Counted from the first letter of the stretch, positions 7,675-16,668 are shown. The stretch is DNA of 64,000 bases from Clostridia bacterium (GCA_017468425.1 JAFUIO010000022.1:1-64000), one strand, 5' to 3'. Translations and numbers: made by a program. The notes: a model not told the origin generated them from the sequence alone.

Positions 7675-8012
7675 AATTCTGCCTCCATTTTTCTTTTCTC
7701 TTTTTTACTCTGCACGAGATGATTTATTGCCATTATCGGGTGATGAAATATCATTCTCGGTCCTGAAAAACGCATTACCTGACGAATTTTTTCACGCATT
7801 TCTTTTTTGTAACAGTGCACCTTGCAGTTTGAACAGAATGTTTTATTTTCCATAAAGGGACACTTGTCGCTTCTTGATTCTGCGTATTCTTTCAACTCAT
7901 TGCATTCAGAACACAGAGAATTTTTAGTTTTGTGTTGCTTTCTGCAATAAAGTTTAATCATTTCACCGACGATATGCTTTTCCTTTTCTCTTTTGGAATC
8001 TACCGTTTTCAT
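7671..8012 (-). CDS. YgbA-family (nitrous-oxide-stimulated promoter) cysteine-rich protein
   Basis: This encodes 113 aa. It carries the family signature: CSECNELKEYAESR, KCPFMENKTFCSNCKVHCYK split as C-x2-C, CP, C-x2-C and HCYK, and VMRFSGPRMIFHHP. The conserved cysteines suggest metal or iron-sulfur binding, although this is not proven for the family. In enteric bacteria homologues respond to nitrosative stress. Here it overlaps the upstream ABC transporter gene and DUF454 by one and four bases, so it is translated with a heme/iron operon. A link between NO stress and heme handling is plausible because both target iron centres. Confidence 0.85.
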   Translation of the reverse strand: MKTVDSKREKEKHIVGEMIKLYCRKQHKTKNSLCSECNELKEYAESRSDKCPFMENKTFCSNCKVHCYKKEMREKIRQVMRFSGPRMIFHHPIMAINHLVQSKKEKRKMEAEL

Positions 8013-9667
8013 CAGCTCATCCTCCCGTGTTCAACGGAATAAACCTTGTCAGCAATTCTCATTGTAGACTCTCTGTGAGAAACAAGAACAGTTGTTTTAT
8101 TTTCACTTTCTTCTTTGAGTGATTTAAGAATAACAGCTTCATTAAGTGAGTCGAGGTTGCTTGTAGGCTCGTCAAGGAGCATAAAAGGTGCATCGTGAAG
8201 AAATGCTCTTGCAAGACCTATTCTCTGTTTTTCACCACCGGAAAGCGTATCACCCAGCTCGCCCACGTCAGTATCATAACCATTGGGCAGACTTTCGATG
8301 AAATTGTGAAGAGATGCCTTTTTACATGCAATAATAATTTCTTCGTCGCTTGCTGTGAGCTTTGCTATTTTTATATTGTTTTTTATGCTGTCTTTAAAAA
8401 GATGGGTTTCCTGTGTAACAAAGCTTTCAATGTCACGAAGATTTTTTGTGTTGATGTAATCTATATTTTTATCGGATATTTTCACAGCACCATTCTGCAC
8501 AGTCCAGAAACGCATGAAGAGTTTCAGAAGTGTGGATTTGCCGCTACCGCTTCTGCCTATAATACCAATGATTTTATCTTTCGGTATCTCCAGAGAAAGA
8601 TCTGAAAGTATCTGTTCCCCACCGTAAGAAAAACTGATATTTTCTGCTTTTGCACCACTGAATATTACATTACTTTTTCCTGTGATTTCTTCTGTTACAG
8701 GTTTTTCGTCAAGAATATCAAGAACTCTGTTGCCGGCTGCGAAGGTGTTCTGAAGAGTGCTTCCGAGATTTGCAAGAGCTACCGCAGGACCGAAAGAACT
8801 GATAAGGGTTACGACACTGATAAGTACACCCTTGAAATCTACATTACCTTTTGTGTAAAGGTACACTGCCGAAAACAGCATTGTCAGGTCAAAGATGAGA
8901 ATAACAGAATTTGTAAGAGCTATATTTCTACCGGTTACTTTTTTCATGCGTTCCTCATCTTTAGATACATCAATAGTTAAATCTTTCATTCTGTTGAGTC
9001 TTGATTTGCCTATACCATACTGTATAATCTCATTAAGACCTCTCAAAGAGTCAAGAATAAAAGAACTGATGTTTCCTGATTTATCTCTGAATTTTTGTCC
9101 GTCGTCACCACTCATTTTTGATATGAGTAAAGGAATTATCACGCCCACAGTTGTATGAGCAAAAAGGGCAATAATTGCAAAAACAGGACTGAAGAAGCAG
9201 AGAAATCCGCAGATTACAACGGTAAAAAGCACAGCAATAGCAATAGGCGAAATTGTGTGAGCATAGAAAACCTCAAGAAGTTCAATATCAGATGTGATAA
9301 TTGAAATCAGATCCCCCTTATCTCTGCCTTCCAATTTCGCCGGACAAAGTCGTCTCAATGCAAAGAAAACCTTATCTCTGATAAGAGCCAGAAGCTTAAA
9401 TGCAATAAAGTGGTTGCATGATTGCTCTGCATATCTCAGGAGACCTCTTACAACTGCAAAAACTATCAGACAAACAGTAATTATACCAAAGGAAAGAGCG
9501 ATATCCGAACCGAGTGCTTTTGTTACTGCAACGGCACCGAAAACTGTAATAAAGCTTGCACAAAGATGGCCGATAAGCCCCATAATTATTGCAAGAAACA
9601 TATATCCTGCAAGCGGTTTTACAAGACCAACCAATCTTGACATAATGTTAAATCCGCTTCTTTTCAT
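8012..9667 (-). CDS. CydC-like half of a heterodimeric ABC transporter
   Basis: This 551-aa type-IV ABC exporter fold protein has six N-terminal membrane helices (about 1-300). Its C-terminal ATPase carries Walker A GRSGSGKSTLLK, signature LSGGEKQRIGLARA, Walker B PFMLLDEPTSNLD and H-loop VSHRE. Size and order match the CydC half of CydDC-type transporters, which in enterobacteria move thiols and have been proposed to move heme. No cytochrome bd genes are nearby. It follows its partner by a one-base stop/start overlap. Placement in an operon with a NEAT heme-binding protein and iron operators favours heme or porphyrin as cargo; the direction of transport cannot be told from sequence. Confidence 0.85.
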   Translation of the reverse strand: MKRSGFNIMSRLVGLVKPLAGYMFLAIIMGLIGHLCASFITVFGAVAVTKALGSDIALSFGIITVCLIVFAVVRGLLRYAEQSCNHFIAFKLLALIRDKVFFALRRLCPAKLEGRDKGDLISIITSDIELLEVFYAHTISPIAIAVLFTVVICGFLCFFSPVFAIIALFAHTTVGVIIPLLISKMSGDDGQKFRDKSGNISSFILDSLRGLNEIIQYGIGKSRLNRMKDLTIDVSKDEERMKKVTGRNIALTNSVILIFDLTMLFSAVYLYTKGNVDFKGVLISVVTLISSFGPAVALANLGSTLQNTFAAGNRVLDILDEKPVTEEITGKSNVIFSGAKAENISFSYGGEQILSDLSLEIPKDKIIGIIGRSGSGKSTLLKLFMRFWTVQNGAVKISDKNIDYINTKNLRDIESFVTQETHLFKDSIKNNIKIAKLTASDEEIIIACKKASLHNFIESLPNGYDTDVGELGDTLSGGEKQRIGLARAFLHDAPFMLLDEPTSNLDSLNEAVILKSLKEESENKTTVLVSHRESTMRIADKVYSVEHGRMS

Positions 9668-11406
9668 TACGCTTTCTCCTTTCCTGTATAGTTTTCAAGC
9701 TTCTGCTGGGCAGTCCATAATTTATAATAATAAGACTGTTTTTCTGAAAGCTCGTCATGAGTACCGCTTTCGGTTATATTTCCTTTATCAAGAACATAGA
9801 TGTTATCAGCATTTTTTACATTTGCAAGACGGTGGGAAATGAGGATTACCGTCTTGTTTTTTGCAAGAGTATGGATAAGCTCCATAATGTCATTTTCGCT
9901 TTCAACATCAATGTTTGAAGTAGCTTCGTCGAAGATGTATATGGGAGAATCGTGAAGTATTGCACGGGCGAGGGCAAGTCTCTGGCACTGACCGCCTGAG
10001 AGGTTGCTGCCTTTTTCCTTGAGTTCAGTATCAAGCCCGTTTTCATTTCTGATGAAATCTGACAGTTTAACTTTTTCCAAAGCATCCCAGAGTTCATCGT
10101 CATTTGCCGATGGTTTTCCCATAAGAAGATTATCTCTTACCGTTCCTTTGAAAAGGTAACTATTATGACCGATGTAGGTTATATTTTTCATCAGAATTTC
10201 TTCCGGGATATCTGTCAATTCTGTATTACCGAGAGTTACACTTCCACCATATTTTTTATTTCTGCCCATAAGAATTGATGCGATAGTTGATTTACCACAT
10301 CCGCTTTCGCCAACAATGGCAGTAAAACTTTTTTCGGGAAAGCTCATAGAAATACCGTGAAGAATTTCTCTGTCTTCGGTATAAGAGAAAGTGAGATTAT
10401 TGAGTTTTATATCTTTGCTTATAAAAGAAACTTTTTCAGAAGGAGTTTCGTTTTCTTCAAGGTCGATAAGACGGAAAATCTTATCGCTCGCCGCCATACC
10501 ATTCATAGCAATATGGAAGAACGAACCAAGCTGTCTCATCGGGATAAAGAAATCTGCAGAAAGAAGAATTATAAGCAGACAACCCCACAAGCTGATGTTG
10601 CCATGTCTGAACTGAGCAACAGAAATAATGATTCCCAGTGCTGCGCCTGCATAAGCAATTAAATCCATAATTGTAATGGAATTAAGTTGCATGGTAAGAA
10701 CTTTCATTGTGATTTTTCTGAACTTTTCTGCCTGTTCATTCATCTGCTCATTTTTATATTCATCAGCAGAGTAAATTTTTAAGGTTGTAAGTCCCTGGAG
10801 GTTTTCAAGAAAAGTATCACCGAGGGCTGTGTACTGTGACCAGTATTTTGAAAGCAGTTTCTTTGCCCAACGCTGAATTGCCACAATGGTAACAGGTATA
10901 AGCGGTACACAGATAAGAAGAACAACAGCACAAGGAAGGCTGATGAAACTCATAACGGCAAATAAAGTCAGTGGAGCAAGCATTGCGTAAAAAAATTGTG
11001 GAAGATACGCACCGAAATAGGTTTCCAGCTGGTCTACACCTTCAACTGCAACCTGAATTACTTCAGAGGTTTGCACTTTTTCGTTATATGACGCACCAAT
11101 TCTGAGCAGCTTTGAGTATATTAATTCACGAAGCTTAAGTTTAACGGATTTCGATGAAAGATAACTCATTTTACTCGAGCCTATAGCACAGATGAATCTC
11201 ACGACGAGAGCAGTCACAGTGGCAATAAGTGCCGTAGTAACATTTTCTTTCGTAACATTGTTCTCAAAAACATCGCTTAAAAGCTTGGTGATGCTTGCCA
11301 TCATTGTGATGTTGGAAGCAAGTCCCGCCCACTGAAATATTACATTTCCGGCTACATATTTTTTGCTTTCGCTGACCTGAGAAATCAGCCTTTTATTTAT
11401 CATCAT
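9667..11406 (-). CDS. CydD-like half of a heterodimeric ABC transporter
   Basis: This encodes 579 aa: an ABC exporter transmembrane domain (about 1-310) and ATPase. Motifs are Walker A GESGCGKSTIAS, signature LSGGQCQRLALARA, Walker B PIYIFDEATSNID and H-loop ISHRL. The Walker B in this half ends in the usual DEA, and its partner has DEP, so both sites look usable. The start codon overlaps the NEAT gene stop (ATGA). It pairs with the following gene as a CydDC-like transporter under the four upstream operators. Confidence 0.85.
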   Translation of the reverse strand: MMINKRLISQVSESKKYVAGNVIFQWAGLASNITMMASITKLLSDVFENNVTKENVTTALIATVTALVVRFICAIGSSKMSYLSSKSVKLKLRELIYSKLLRIGASYNEKVQTSEVIQVAVEGVDQLETYFGAYLPQFFYAMLAPLTLFAVMSFISLPCAVVLLICVPLIPVTIVAIQRWAKKLLSKYWSQYTALGDTFLENLQGLTTLKIYSADEYKNEQMNEQAEKFRKITMKVLTMQLNSITIMDLIAYAGAALGIIISVAQFRHGNISLWGCLLIILLSADFFIPMRQLGSFFHIAMNGMAASDKIFRLIDLEENETPSEKVSFISKDIKLNNLTFSYTEDREILHGISMSFPEKSFTAIVGESGCGKSTIASILMGRNKKYGGSVTLGNTELTDIPEEILMKNITYIGHNSYLFKGTVRDNLLMGKPSANDDELWDALEKVKLSDFIRNENGLDTELKEKGSNLSGGQCQRLALARAILHDSPIYIFDEATSNIDVESENDIMELIHTLAKNKTVILISHRLANVKNADNIYVLDKGNITESGTHDELSEKQSYYYKLWTAQQKLENYTGKEKA

Positions 11407-12191
11407 TTTCCTTTTTTCTCCCTTGATTTTTTGTAAGTCAAAAGTAATATTATACCGACTGTTAATCCGATGAAAATAATAACATACACAAAAGCAGGCG
11501 TTTTCGTGTCATCAGGTTTTTCGCTTAGTGTTTCATTGACATATGTGGTGGTTTCTTTGTGGGTAAGCGAACTACGCTCACCGGAAACTGTTGCGGTTTC
11601 TTCTGTGGATAGTTGAGTTGTAATTACAGTTGTATCAGATTCAGCTGTAATAGCGGTTGAATTTTCAGTTGATGGTACAGTTGGAGATTTCGTTGTAGAA
11701 ACAGATGTGGTTTGTTTTTGAGTAACAGTTGTTTCTTCTTTTGAAATCATAACTGCTTTATCGTAACTTATTCTGAGTCTTGCTGAAGGGGACATTGGCA
11801 TAACCGGTACGCTGAACTGAAGACCGATATCTCCGTCCGCCACAATGGGGATTTCAAAGCCTTGTTTATAAGTTTTGCCTGCTACAGTCACATTGCTTAC
11901 AGATTTTCCTTTGTTTACATTTCCTGTAAGTGAGCCGTTTGTGTAATAAGAAAACTCAATTCCCTTCATATCGGTTGTCAGTGCAATTGTAATAATCTTT
12001 TTGCCTTTTTTTACTTCAAGTAAGGCTGTCTGAGCTATGTATTTATTTCCGAAAGATTCCTTTTCGTCTTCCTTGTGCATAAGAGTTACGGGTACTTCAT
12101 AAATACCGTCAGATAAATCTTTTGCAGATGCTAAAATCGAGCACGACACAAGAAGAACAAGAGTGATAACAAAAGATAATATTTTTTTCAT
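11403..12191 (-). CDS. NEAT-domain (heme-binding) surface protein with C-terminal membrane anchor
   Basis: This encodes 262 aa. The signal peptide (about 1-23) is followed by one NEAT domain at about 25-148: LSDGIYEVPVTLMHKEDE, the helix region SFGNKYIAQTALLEVKKGK split here by family landmarks, and the terminal strand ARLRISYDKAVMIS, where the tyrosine occupies the usual heme-iron ligand position. A Thr/Ser-rich spacer (about 150-225) and a single transmembrane segment (about 233-252) with a basic tail follow, so it is membrane- rather than sortase-anchored. It is first in the operon, with a ribosome binding site (GGAGG at 12198-12202 on the complement). It probably captures heme and hands it to the CydDC-like transporter. 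Confidence 0.85.
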   Translation of the reverse strand: MKKILSFVITLVLLVSCSILASAKDLSDGIYEVPVTLMHKEDEKESFGNKYIAQTALLEVKKGKKIITIALTTDMKGIEFSYYTNGSLTGNVNKGKSVSNVTVAGKTYKQGFEIPIVADGDIGLQFSVPVMPMSPSARLRISYDKAVMISKEETTVTQKQTTSVSTTKSPTVPSTENSTAITAESDTTVITTQLSTEETATVSGERSSLTHKETTTYVNETLSEKPDDTKTPAFVYVIIFIGLTVGIILLLTYKKSREKKGK

Positions 12192-12208
12192 ATGTAGACC
12201 TCCAATGT

Positions 12209-12330
12209 GTTAGTATCAACTAACCACACTCTTAATAAAAATGGTTAGCAGCAACTAACTCTAACCGTAAAAAATAAGGTTAGTAGTAGCTAACTAACAC
12301 CTTAAAATTTATAGTTAGCCGAAACTAACT
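12209..12330 (-). promoter_or_regulatory. Four operators (GTTAG-N6-CTAAC) at exact 35-bp spacing
   Basis: Inverted repeats begin at 12209, 12244, 12279 and 12314, each GTTAG, six bases, CTAAC; the fourth extends to AGTTAG/CTAACT (12313-12330). The start-to-start interval is 35 bp each time. They occupy the 5' leader immediately downstream of the promoter at 12338-12366. The shape resembles DtxR/IdeR-type iron boxes (TTAGGTTAG-CTAACCTAA). The same palindrome precedes feoA and feoB, supporting an iron-responsive repressor; its gene is not in this window. Confidence 0.8.
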
Positions 12331-12337
12331 GTATATT

Positions 12338-12366
12338 ATTATAATTATTTTTCAAAAAAAGTCAAT
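12338..12366 (-). promoter_or_regulatory. Promoter of the heme/iron operon
   Basis: On the minus strand TTGACT (complement of 12361-12366, extending to 12360) and a perfect TATAAT (complement of 12338-12343) are separated by 16 bp. Transcription would start near 12331, directly at the first operator reached, the best placement for repression. Confidence 0.75.
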
Positions 12367-12476
12367 ATTCACCATGAAAAAATAATTTATAAATCACGAA
12401 AAAAGGCAAGAGGACAGTAGATAGCCTTGTGAATTTTATTAGTGTGCCAACTGATGATTAAATTTAACAGCAATGC

Positions 12477-12503
12477 GAAAACCCGTGGAGTGCTCCACGG
12501 GTT
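12477..12503 (-). terminator. Terminator downstream of the rRNA methyltransferase gene
   Basis: AACCCGTGGAG (12480-12490) and CTCCACGGGTT (12493-12503) form an 11-bp stem; on the minus strand it is followed by TTTTCG. The rest of 12367-12636 shows no gene; 12504-12636 holds scattered CG-rich inverted fragments around GCGTTCAGCGCC that look like a decayed intergenic repeat. Confidence 0.6.
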
Positions 12504-12636
12504 ACTTGTTTATATCGCGTATAACGGCAGCGAAACGCGTTTTTTGTTTTGACAACAATCTATTAAAATATAACGATAACGCGTTCAGCGCCCCTTTAAG
12601 GCTCTGATTCAGGCGTTCAAACAGCATTATCAACAT

Positions 12637-14052
12637 TTAAATCATTTTAAAATATTTCAACGCATCCGTAATTGCATCTTCTTTATCCTTAGGGCATTGA
12701 GGAATATGCTGGTTGTCTTTTTTAGACTTGTTGTAAGATTCGCTGACTTCAAGGCCGTGTTTGCGTTTTATCTGAGAAATATAGAGACTTGAAACTTTCA
12801 GCCCGTACTTTTTCAGCACATAAGCCTTAATCTGGTCATAGGTCGGTTTGCCGTCGTTTATTGATATATCAAGCTTTGTCAGGTCAAGCTCAATGTTGAT
12901 AACATCATCAGGCGGAAGCTTGACCAAAGAAACAACCGTCTCTACATGGTTAGTCTGCGGGAACATGTCAAAGGGGCAGATATGTTTTACTTTATATCCG
13001 CCTTTTGTCAGAGTATATAAATCTCTGCCCTGTGTTTCGGGATTACAGGAGATGTATACGATTTTTTCAGGGTTAAGTTTAAGGACTGAGTGCAGAAATT
13101 TCGGGGTGCTTCCCATTCGCGGTGGGTCAAGAAAAACAACATCTGCAGAGTTTTCTTCTGCGTAACTTTTCAGGAAATCCGATGCATCTGCACAGTAGAA
13201 TGAAACATTTTCGATTCCGTTGATTTTTGCATTTTCTTTTGCATTGAGAACGGCATCTTTATTATTTTCAACTGCAATAACTTCTTTTGCTTTTGTGCTT
13301 GCAATCAGTCCGATTGTGCCGATTCCGCAGTAAGCATCAATTACAGTTTCATTTCCTTTAAGATCTGCAAGTTCAATAGCCTTCGTGTAAAGCCTTTCTG
13401 TCTGAACGGGGTTAATCTGATAAAAAGAATTTGCAGAAATCTTAAATCTTAAGCCGCACAGAATATCTTCTATGTAAGGTTTGCCGAAAAGAACCTTCTG
13501 CGTTTTTCCGAGAACAAGTTTTTCACTTTTGCCCACAGCCTGCACAACAGAGGTAATCTGCGGATGGAGTGCAACAAGGTCTTTTACGAAACCGTTTTTT
13601 TGCTCAAATTTTACATCACGCGTTGCAAGAACAACCATAATTTCTCCGCTTCTGAAGCCTGAACGGATAAGAACATGATGGAGAAATCCTGTTTCGTTTG
13701 AAGGATTGTAAACGAAAATTTTGTATTTTTTTATTAACTTTTTAATATCGGAAATTATTTCACTTGCTTTTTCGTTTTCAAGAAGGCATTTTTCCACACC
13801 GACAATTCCGCCTGTTGAGGACTGATAAATACCTGAAAATAATTTGCCGTGTCTGTCTTTTCTGAAAAGGGTCTGCACCTTGTTTCTGTAAAAATACGGA
13901 TTTTCCATAGGTGTGATTTTTTCTACTCTGCCGTATTTGCCGAGAGAACGCACGCATTTGATTTCTTTGAAGCGAAGCTGTTCCTCGTAGGACATATTCA
14001 TCAGCTGACAGCCGTTACATTTTTTATAAACGGGACATTTTTTCTCGAACAT
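12637..14052 (-). CDS. 23S rRNA (uracil-5-)-methyltransferase, RlmD/RumA-type with C-terminal extension
   Basis: This encodes 471 aa; ATG 14052 is chosen because the upstream GTG lies inside GAGGTG, its ribosome binding site. It lacks the N-terminal TRAM domain and begins with an iron-sulfur cluster motif (CPVYKKCNGC and a later VEKC). The Rossmann methyltransferase core has DAYCGIGTIGL for S-adenosylmethionine and FLDPPRMGS, with catalytic cysteine in YISCNPETQ. After about residue 390 there is an extra helical domain of some 75 residues (PTYDQIKAYVLKKYGLKVSSLY..., ending ITDALKYFKMI), a small module also seen fused to other methyltransferases in Clostridia. It probably makes m5U in 23S rRNA. 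A paralogue with TRAM lies at 25682-27034. Confidence 0.85.
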   Translation of the reverse strand: MFEKKCPVYKKCNGCQLMNMSYEEQLRFKEIKCVRSLGKYGRVEKITPMENPYFYRNKVQTLFRKDRHGKLFSGIYQSSTGGIVGVEKCLLENEKASEIISDIKKLIKKYKIFVYNPSNETGFLHHVLIRSGFRSGEIMVVLATRDVKFEQKNGFVKDLVALHPQITSVVQAVGKSEKLVLGKTQKVLFGKPYIEDILCGLRFKISANSFYQINPVQTERLYTKAIELADLKGNETVIDAYCGIGTIGLIASTKAKEVIAVENNKDAVLNAKENAKINGIENVSFYCADASDFLKSYAEENSADVVFLDPPRMGSTPKFLHSVLKLNPEKIVYISCNPETQGRDLYTLTKGGYKVKHICPFDMFPQTNHVETVVSLVKLPPDDVINIELDLTKLDISINDGKPTYDQIKAYVLKKYGLKVSSLYISQIKRKHGLEVSESYNKSKKDNQHIPQCPKDKEDAITDALKYFKMI

Positions 14053-14217
14053 AATAATCACCTCTGTCGGTATAATGGTTATGGTTAGTCGAAATATATT
14101 TGTTTCGTCTTAAAATCTTTAATTTTATTAGAAATTTTTATTCAAAAATTTGTCCATATTCATTACAATGAGCGTTTCAACAAACTGCAATCATTATAAC
14201 ACAGAGGTGAAATTTTA

Positions 14218-14823
14218 TCAATTACTGTTGAAGTGATTTTTAATTTCTTCATAGATTTCAATTATTTTAAACCGCGGTTCATATTTAGGATTCGTTTCCA
14301 CAAGCTTTACTTCTTTTTCGTCAAGGTACAGATTTATGTCTGCTTGTGCCGCAGGAATACAGAGTGGCGGAAACATTACACACCACCAGTTTTTGCCTGC
14401 ATTTTCGCCTATAAGCACACGTACTGCCATATATTTTCCTGCAGGTAAAGTTATGTTTTCATATGTTCGAGTGTTGAAAAATTCTTCTGTTACCGTAATT
14501 TCAACATCGTAATCAAATCCGTTTTCGCGGATAACTTTCTTTGCCGTCAGTTCAAGTTTTTCTTTTTCGTTTCTGATTTTTTCTTCTGCGTTTTCTCTTG
14601 TTACAGAGTCGTCAAAAATATTTTTTCCTGTTTTGAGAAGTGCATCGCGGACTTTAAGCTTAAGTTGCTGGTCTTCTTCAGAATCTGAATTTGCGATAAC
14701 GTGAAGACGAAGCACATCAGTGCGTATTTCATCACATGTTGATGCAAAAGAAGTGATACTGAAAACTACGGCAATTACAAGTCCCGCCAGAAGTGATATT
14801 TCAAAAAGTCTGATTTTTTTCAT
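14218..14823 (-). CDS. spoIIR: Stage II sporulation protein R
   Basis: This encodes 201 aa with an N-terminal signal/anchor (about 7-27) and the SpoIIR landmarks LRLHVIANSDSEEDQQLKLKVRD in shortened form (RLHVIANSDS, DQ-LKL-VRD), LPAGKYMAVRVLIGE and NWWCVMFPPLC. In Bacillus the forespore-secreted SpoIIR triggers SpoIIGA processing of pro-sigma-E across the septum. Its presence marks the host as endospore-forming or of that lineage. It stands alone with its own leader between ispE and the methyltransferase gene. Confidence 0.92.
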   Translation of the reverse strand: MKKIRLFEISLLAGLVIAVVFSITSFASTCDEIRTDVLRLHVIANSDSEEDQQLKLKVRDALLKTGKNIFDDSVTRENAEEKIRNEKEKLELTAKKVIRENGFDYDVEITVTEEFFNTRTYENITLPAGKYMAVRVLIGENAGKNWWCVMFPPLCIPAAQADINLYLDEKEVKLVETNPKYEPRFKIIEIYEEIKNHFNSN

Positions 14824-14871
14824 AAAAAAGCACCGCCCTTTCAGAAAGATTATGGACGGTGTTTTTCTGTT

Positions 14872-15738
14872 TTATTCAATTATTTCAAGACCTTGTTTTG
14901 CAGGAGTTGCTATAAAAACATCTTTTATAAATTCATTTAATTTTTCTGCACAGTTTTCTGCATCGTTTTTGTTTTCAAACACTCCGTAAACAGTAGGGCC
15001 GCTGCCGCTCATAAGAGAAAGCTTTGCACCTGACTGACGCATAACTTTTTTGATTTCAACTCTTTCAGGTACTTCAATAACCTGCTCAAAAACATTTGCA
15101 GAAAGTTTGAACATTTCATCAAAATCACCGTTTGCCGCTGCAAGGAGCATCTTTTCGCGGTCAGGTCTTTTAATGTAATTTGCATTATCTACGCTTTCAA
15201 ATGCCTCTTTTGTGGAAACACCCATTTTGGGTTTAGCCAACACAAAAAAGCATTCCGGAATATCTTCAAGGGGAGATAAAACGTCGCCGATATTCTGTGC
15301 AAGGCAAGTGCCGCCCATAATGCAGAAAGGTACGTCTGCACCTACTTTTTTTCCGATACGGCACATCTGCCTGTCGCTGAGGTTTGCAGAAAAAATCATA
15401 TTAAGTGCTTTTATAACTGCAGCGCCGTCAGCACTTCCGCCTGCAAGACCTGCCTGCGAGGGAATATTCTTTTCAATGTGGATGTGTATGCCGCAGTTTT
15501 CTGTGCCTGTGTATTCAAAAAAGGCTCTTGCTGCTTTGTGGGCAATATTTTTTTCGTCAAGAGGAATACCTTCTTCTGAACAACTTAAGGTGATTTTTCC
15601 TGAATCAGTTTTTTCAACTTCCACAGTATCGTACAAAGAAACAGACTGCATAATCATCCACAGGTTGTGATATCCGTTGGGAAGTCTGCCTAAAATATCG
15701 AGCATTAAATTGATTTTTGCGTAAGCCTTTATTTTCAT
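14872..15738 (-). CDS. ispE: 4-diphosphocytidyl-2-C-methyl-D-erythritol kinase
   Basis: This encodes 288 aa from ATG 15738. A longer frame upstream is rejected because it overlaps the preceding gene and the protein opens with the typical MKIKAYAKINLMLDILG. It is a GHMP kinase: the phosphate-binding loop is PSQAGLAGGSADGAA near residue 95, with the C-terminal LMSGSGPTVYGVF motif. It phosphorylates CDP-methylerythritol in the non-mevalonate isoprenoid pathway. The gene begins ten bases after the PHP phosphatase gene ends, so the two are probably cotranscribed. Confidence 0.95.
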   Translation of the reverse strand: MKIKAYAKINLMLDILGRLPNGYHNLWMIMQSVSLYDTVEVEKTDSGKITLSCSEEGIPLDEKNIAHKAARAFFEYTGTENCGIHIHIEKNIPSQAGLAGGSADGAAVIKALNMIFSANLSDRQMCRIGKKVGADVPFCIMGGTCLAQNIGDVLSPLEDIPECFFVLAKPKMGVSTKEAFESVDNANYIKRPDREKMLLAAANGDFDEMFKLSANVFEQVIEVPERVEIKKVMRQSGAKLSLMSGSGPTVYGVFENKNDAENCAEKLNEFIKDVFIATPAKQGLEIIE

Positions 15739-15748
15739 AAAATCAGTC

Positions 15749-16561
15749 CTATTCAATGGGAATAAGTACAGGTTCTCTCTGCTGGAAAAGTGCGATTGAA
15801 TCAAATCCGCAATCAACTGCCAGACGCATACCTCTGTCGATGCCTGCACCGATGTGTTCGGCAAAATGAGAATCGGAGCCGAGAGTGATAAGTTCACCGC
15901 CTAAATCTTTATATCTTTTTACGATATCAACATCAGGCATTGTTCTGCCGATTTTCTGGCGGTATCCTGAAGTGTTGATTTCAAGTGCTTTGCCGTTTTC
16001 AATTACAGCCTTGAGAATTGCATCAATTTTATCGCTGTATTTGTTAAGGTCAACTTCATATCCCTGGTCGCCTACCATATATCTCAAAGGATAGGTCAGG
16101 TGAGCAAGTGTATCGAATTTACCCCACTGTGCAAGTTCAAGTTCTTCGTCGAAATATTCGTCAAGAAGTTTGTAAATATCGTATTCGTCATATTTCAGCT
16201 CGCAGAAGTCAGGCATATCGCGGAGATTGTGGATTGAGCCGATAACCTGGTCGTAATTGAATCTTTTCATAATATATTCTGCAGTAGGTTTATCGTAAGT
16301 AGGCTGACCGAGTTCAATTCCCACGTTTACAAGAAGTTTGCCTGTAAATGCAGACCTTGCTTTTGAAACTTCAAAGTATGAATGGAAATCTGACTGGTCG
16401 AAATGTCTTTCTTTATAAAAGTCAACCTCGCAGTGGTCAGTGAAAGTAACGGAGCGTAAGCCTGCTTTTTCCGCTGCCTCACACATAAACATTGCAGAGT
16501 GATTTCCGTCGAAAGAATTGTCTGTATGCACGTGCATATCAAGGATGTTTTTAAATGCCAA
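15749..16561 (-). CDS. PHP-domain phosphatase, histidinol-phosphatase (HisK/HisJ) type
   Basis: This encodes 270 aa. The metal site motif DMHVHTDNSFDG opens the protein, followed by FTDHCEVDF, VGIELGQP, IGSIHN, DTLAHLTYPLRY and TLGSDSHFAEHIG, the ordered metal-ligand stretches of the HisK-like PHP family. Members dephosphorylate histidinol phosphate in histidine synthesis, but several act on other phosphoesters and no his genes are near. It sits directly ahead of ispE. Confidence 0.8.
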   Translation of the reverse strand: MAFKNILDMHVHTDNSFDGNHSAMFMCEAAEKAGLRSVTFTDHCEVDFYKERHFDQSDFHSYFEVSKARSAFTGKLLVNVGIELGQPTYDKPTAEYIMKRFNYDQVIGSIHNLRDMPDFCELKYDEYDIYKLLDEYFDEELELAQWGKFDTLAHLTYPLRYMVGDQGYEVDLNKYSDKIDAILKAVIENGKALEINTSGYRQKIGRTMPDVDIVKRYKDLGGELITLGSDSHFAEHIGAGIDRGMRLAVDCGFDSIALFQQREPVLIPIE

Positions 16562-16668
16562 GTAAGGTCGTCCCTTCTTAATAAGTTATTATGTACATAT
16601 TTTACTCTACAATTTATAAAAATGCAATAAGTTACGCGATTATTTTCAGAAGGCTGATAAAAACAATA

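Noticed and set aside
8012..11406. CydDC for cytochrome bd maturation
   Set aside because: No cydAB genes are present, and the operon instead carries a heme-binding NEAT protein under iron-type operators; the similarity is kept but the role is not assumed.
12209..12330. CRISPR-like array
   Set aside because: The regular 35-bp interval suggests one, but repeats are only 16 bases with a variable centre, there are just four, and no cas genes are present; operator sites explain them better.
14080..14100. Iron-type operator before the rRNA methyltransferase gene
   Set aside because: Only the left half (GGTTAGTCGAAA) is present; the CTAAC half is missing.
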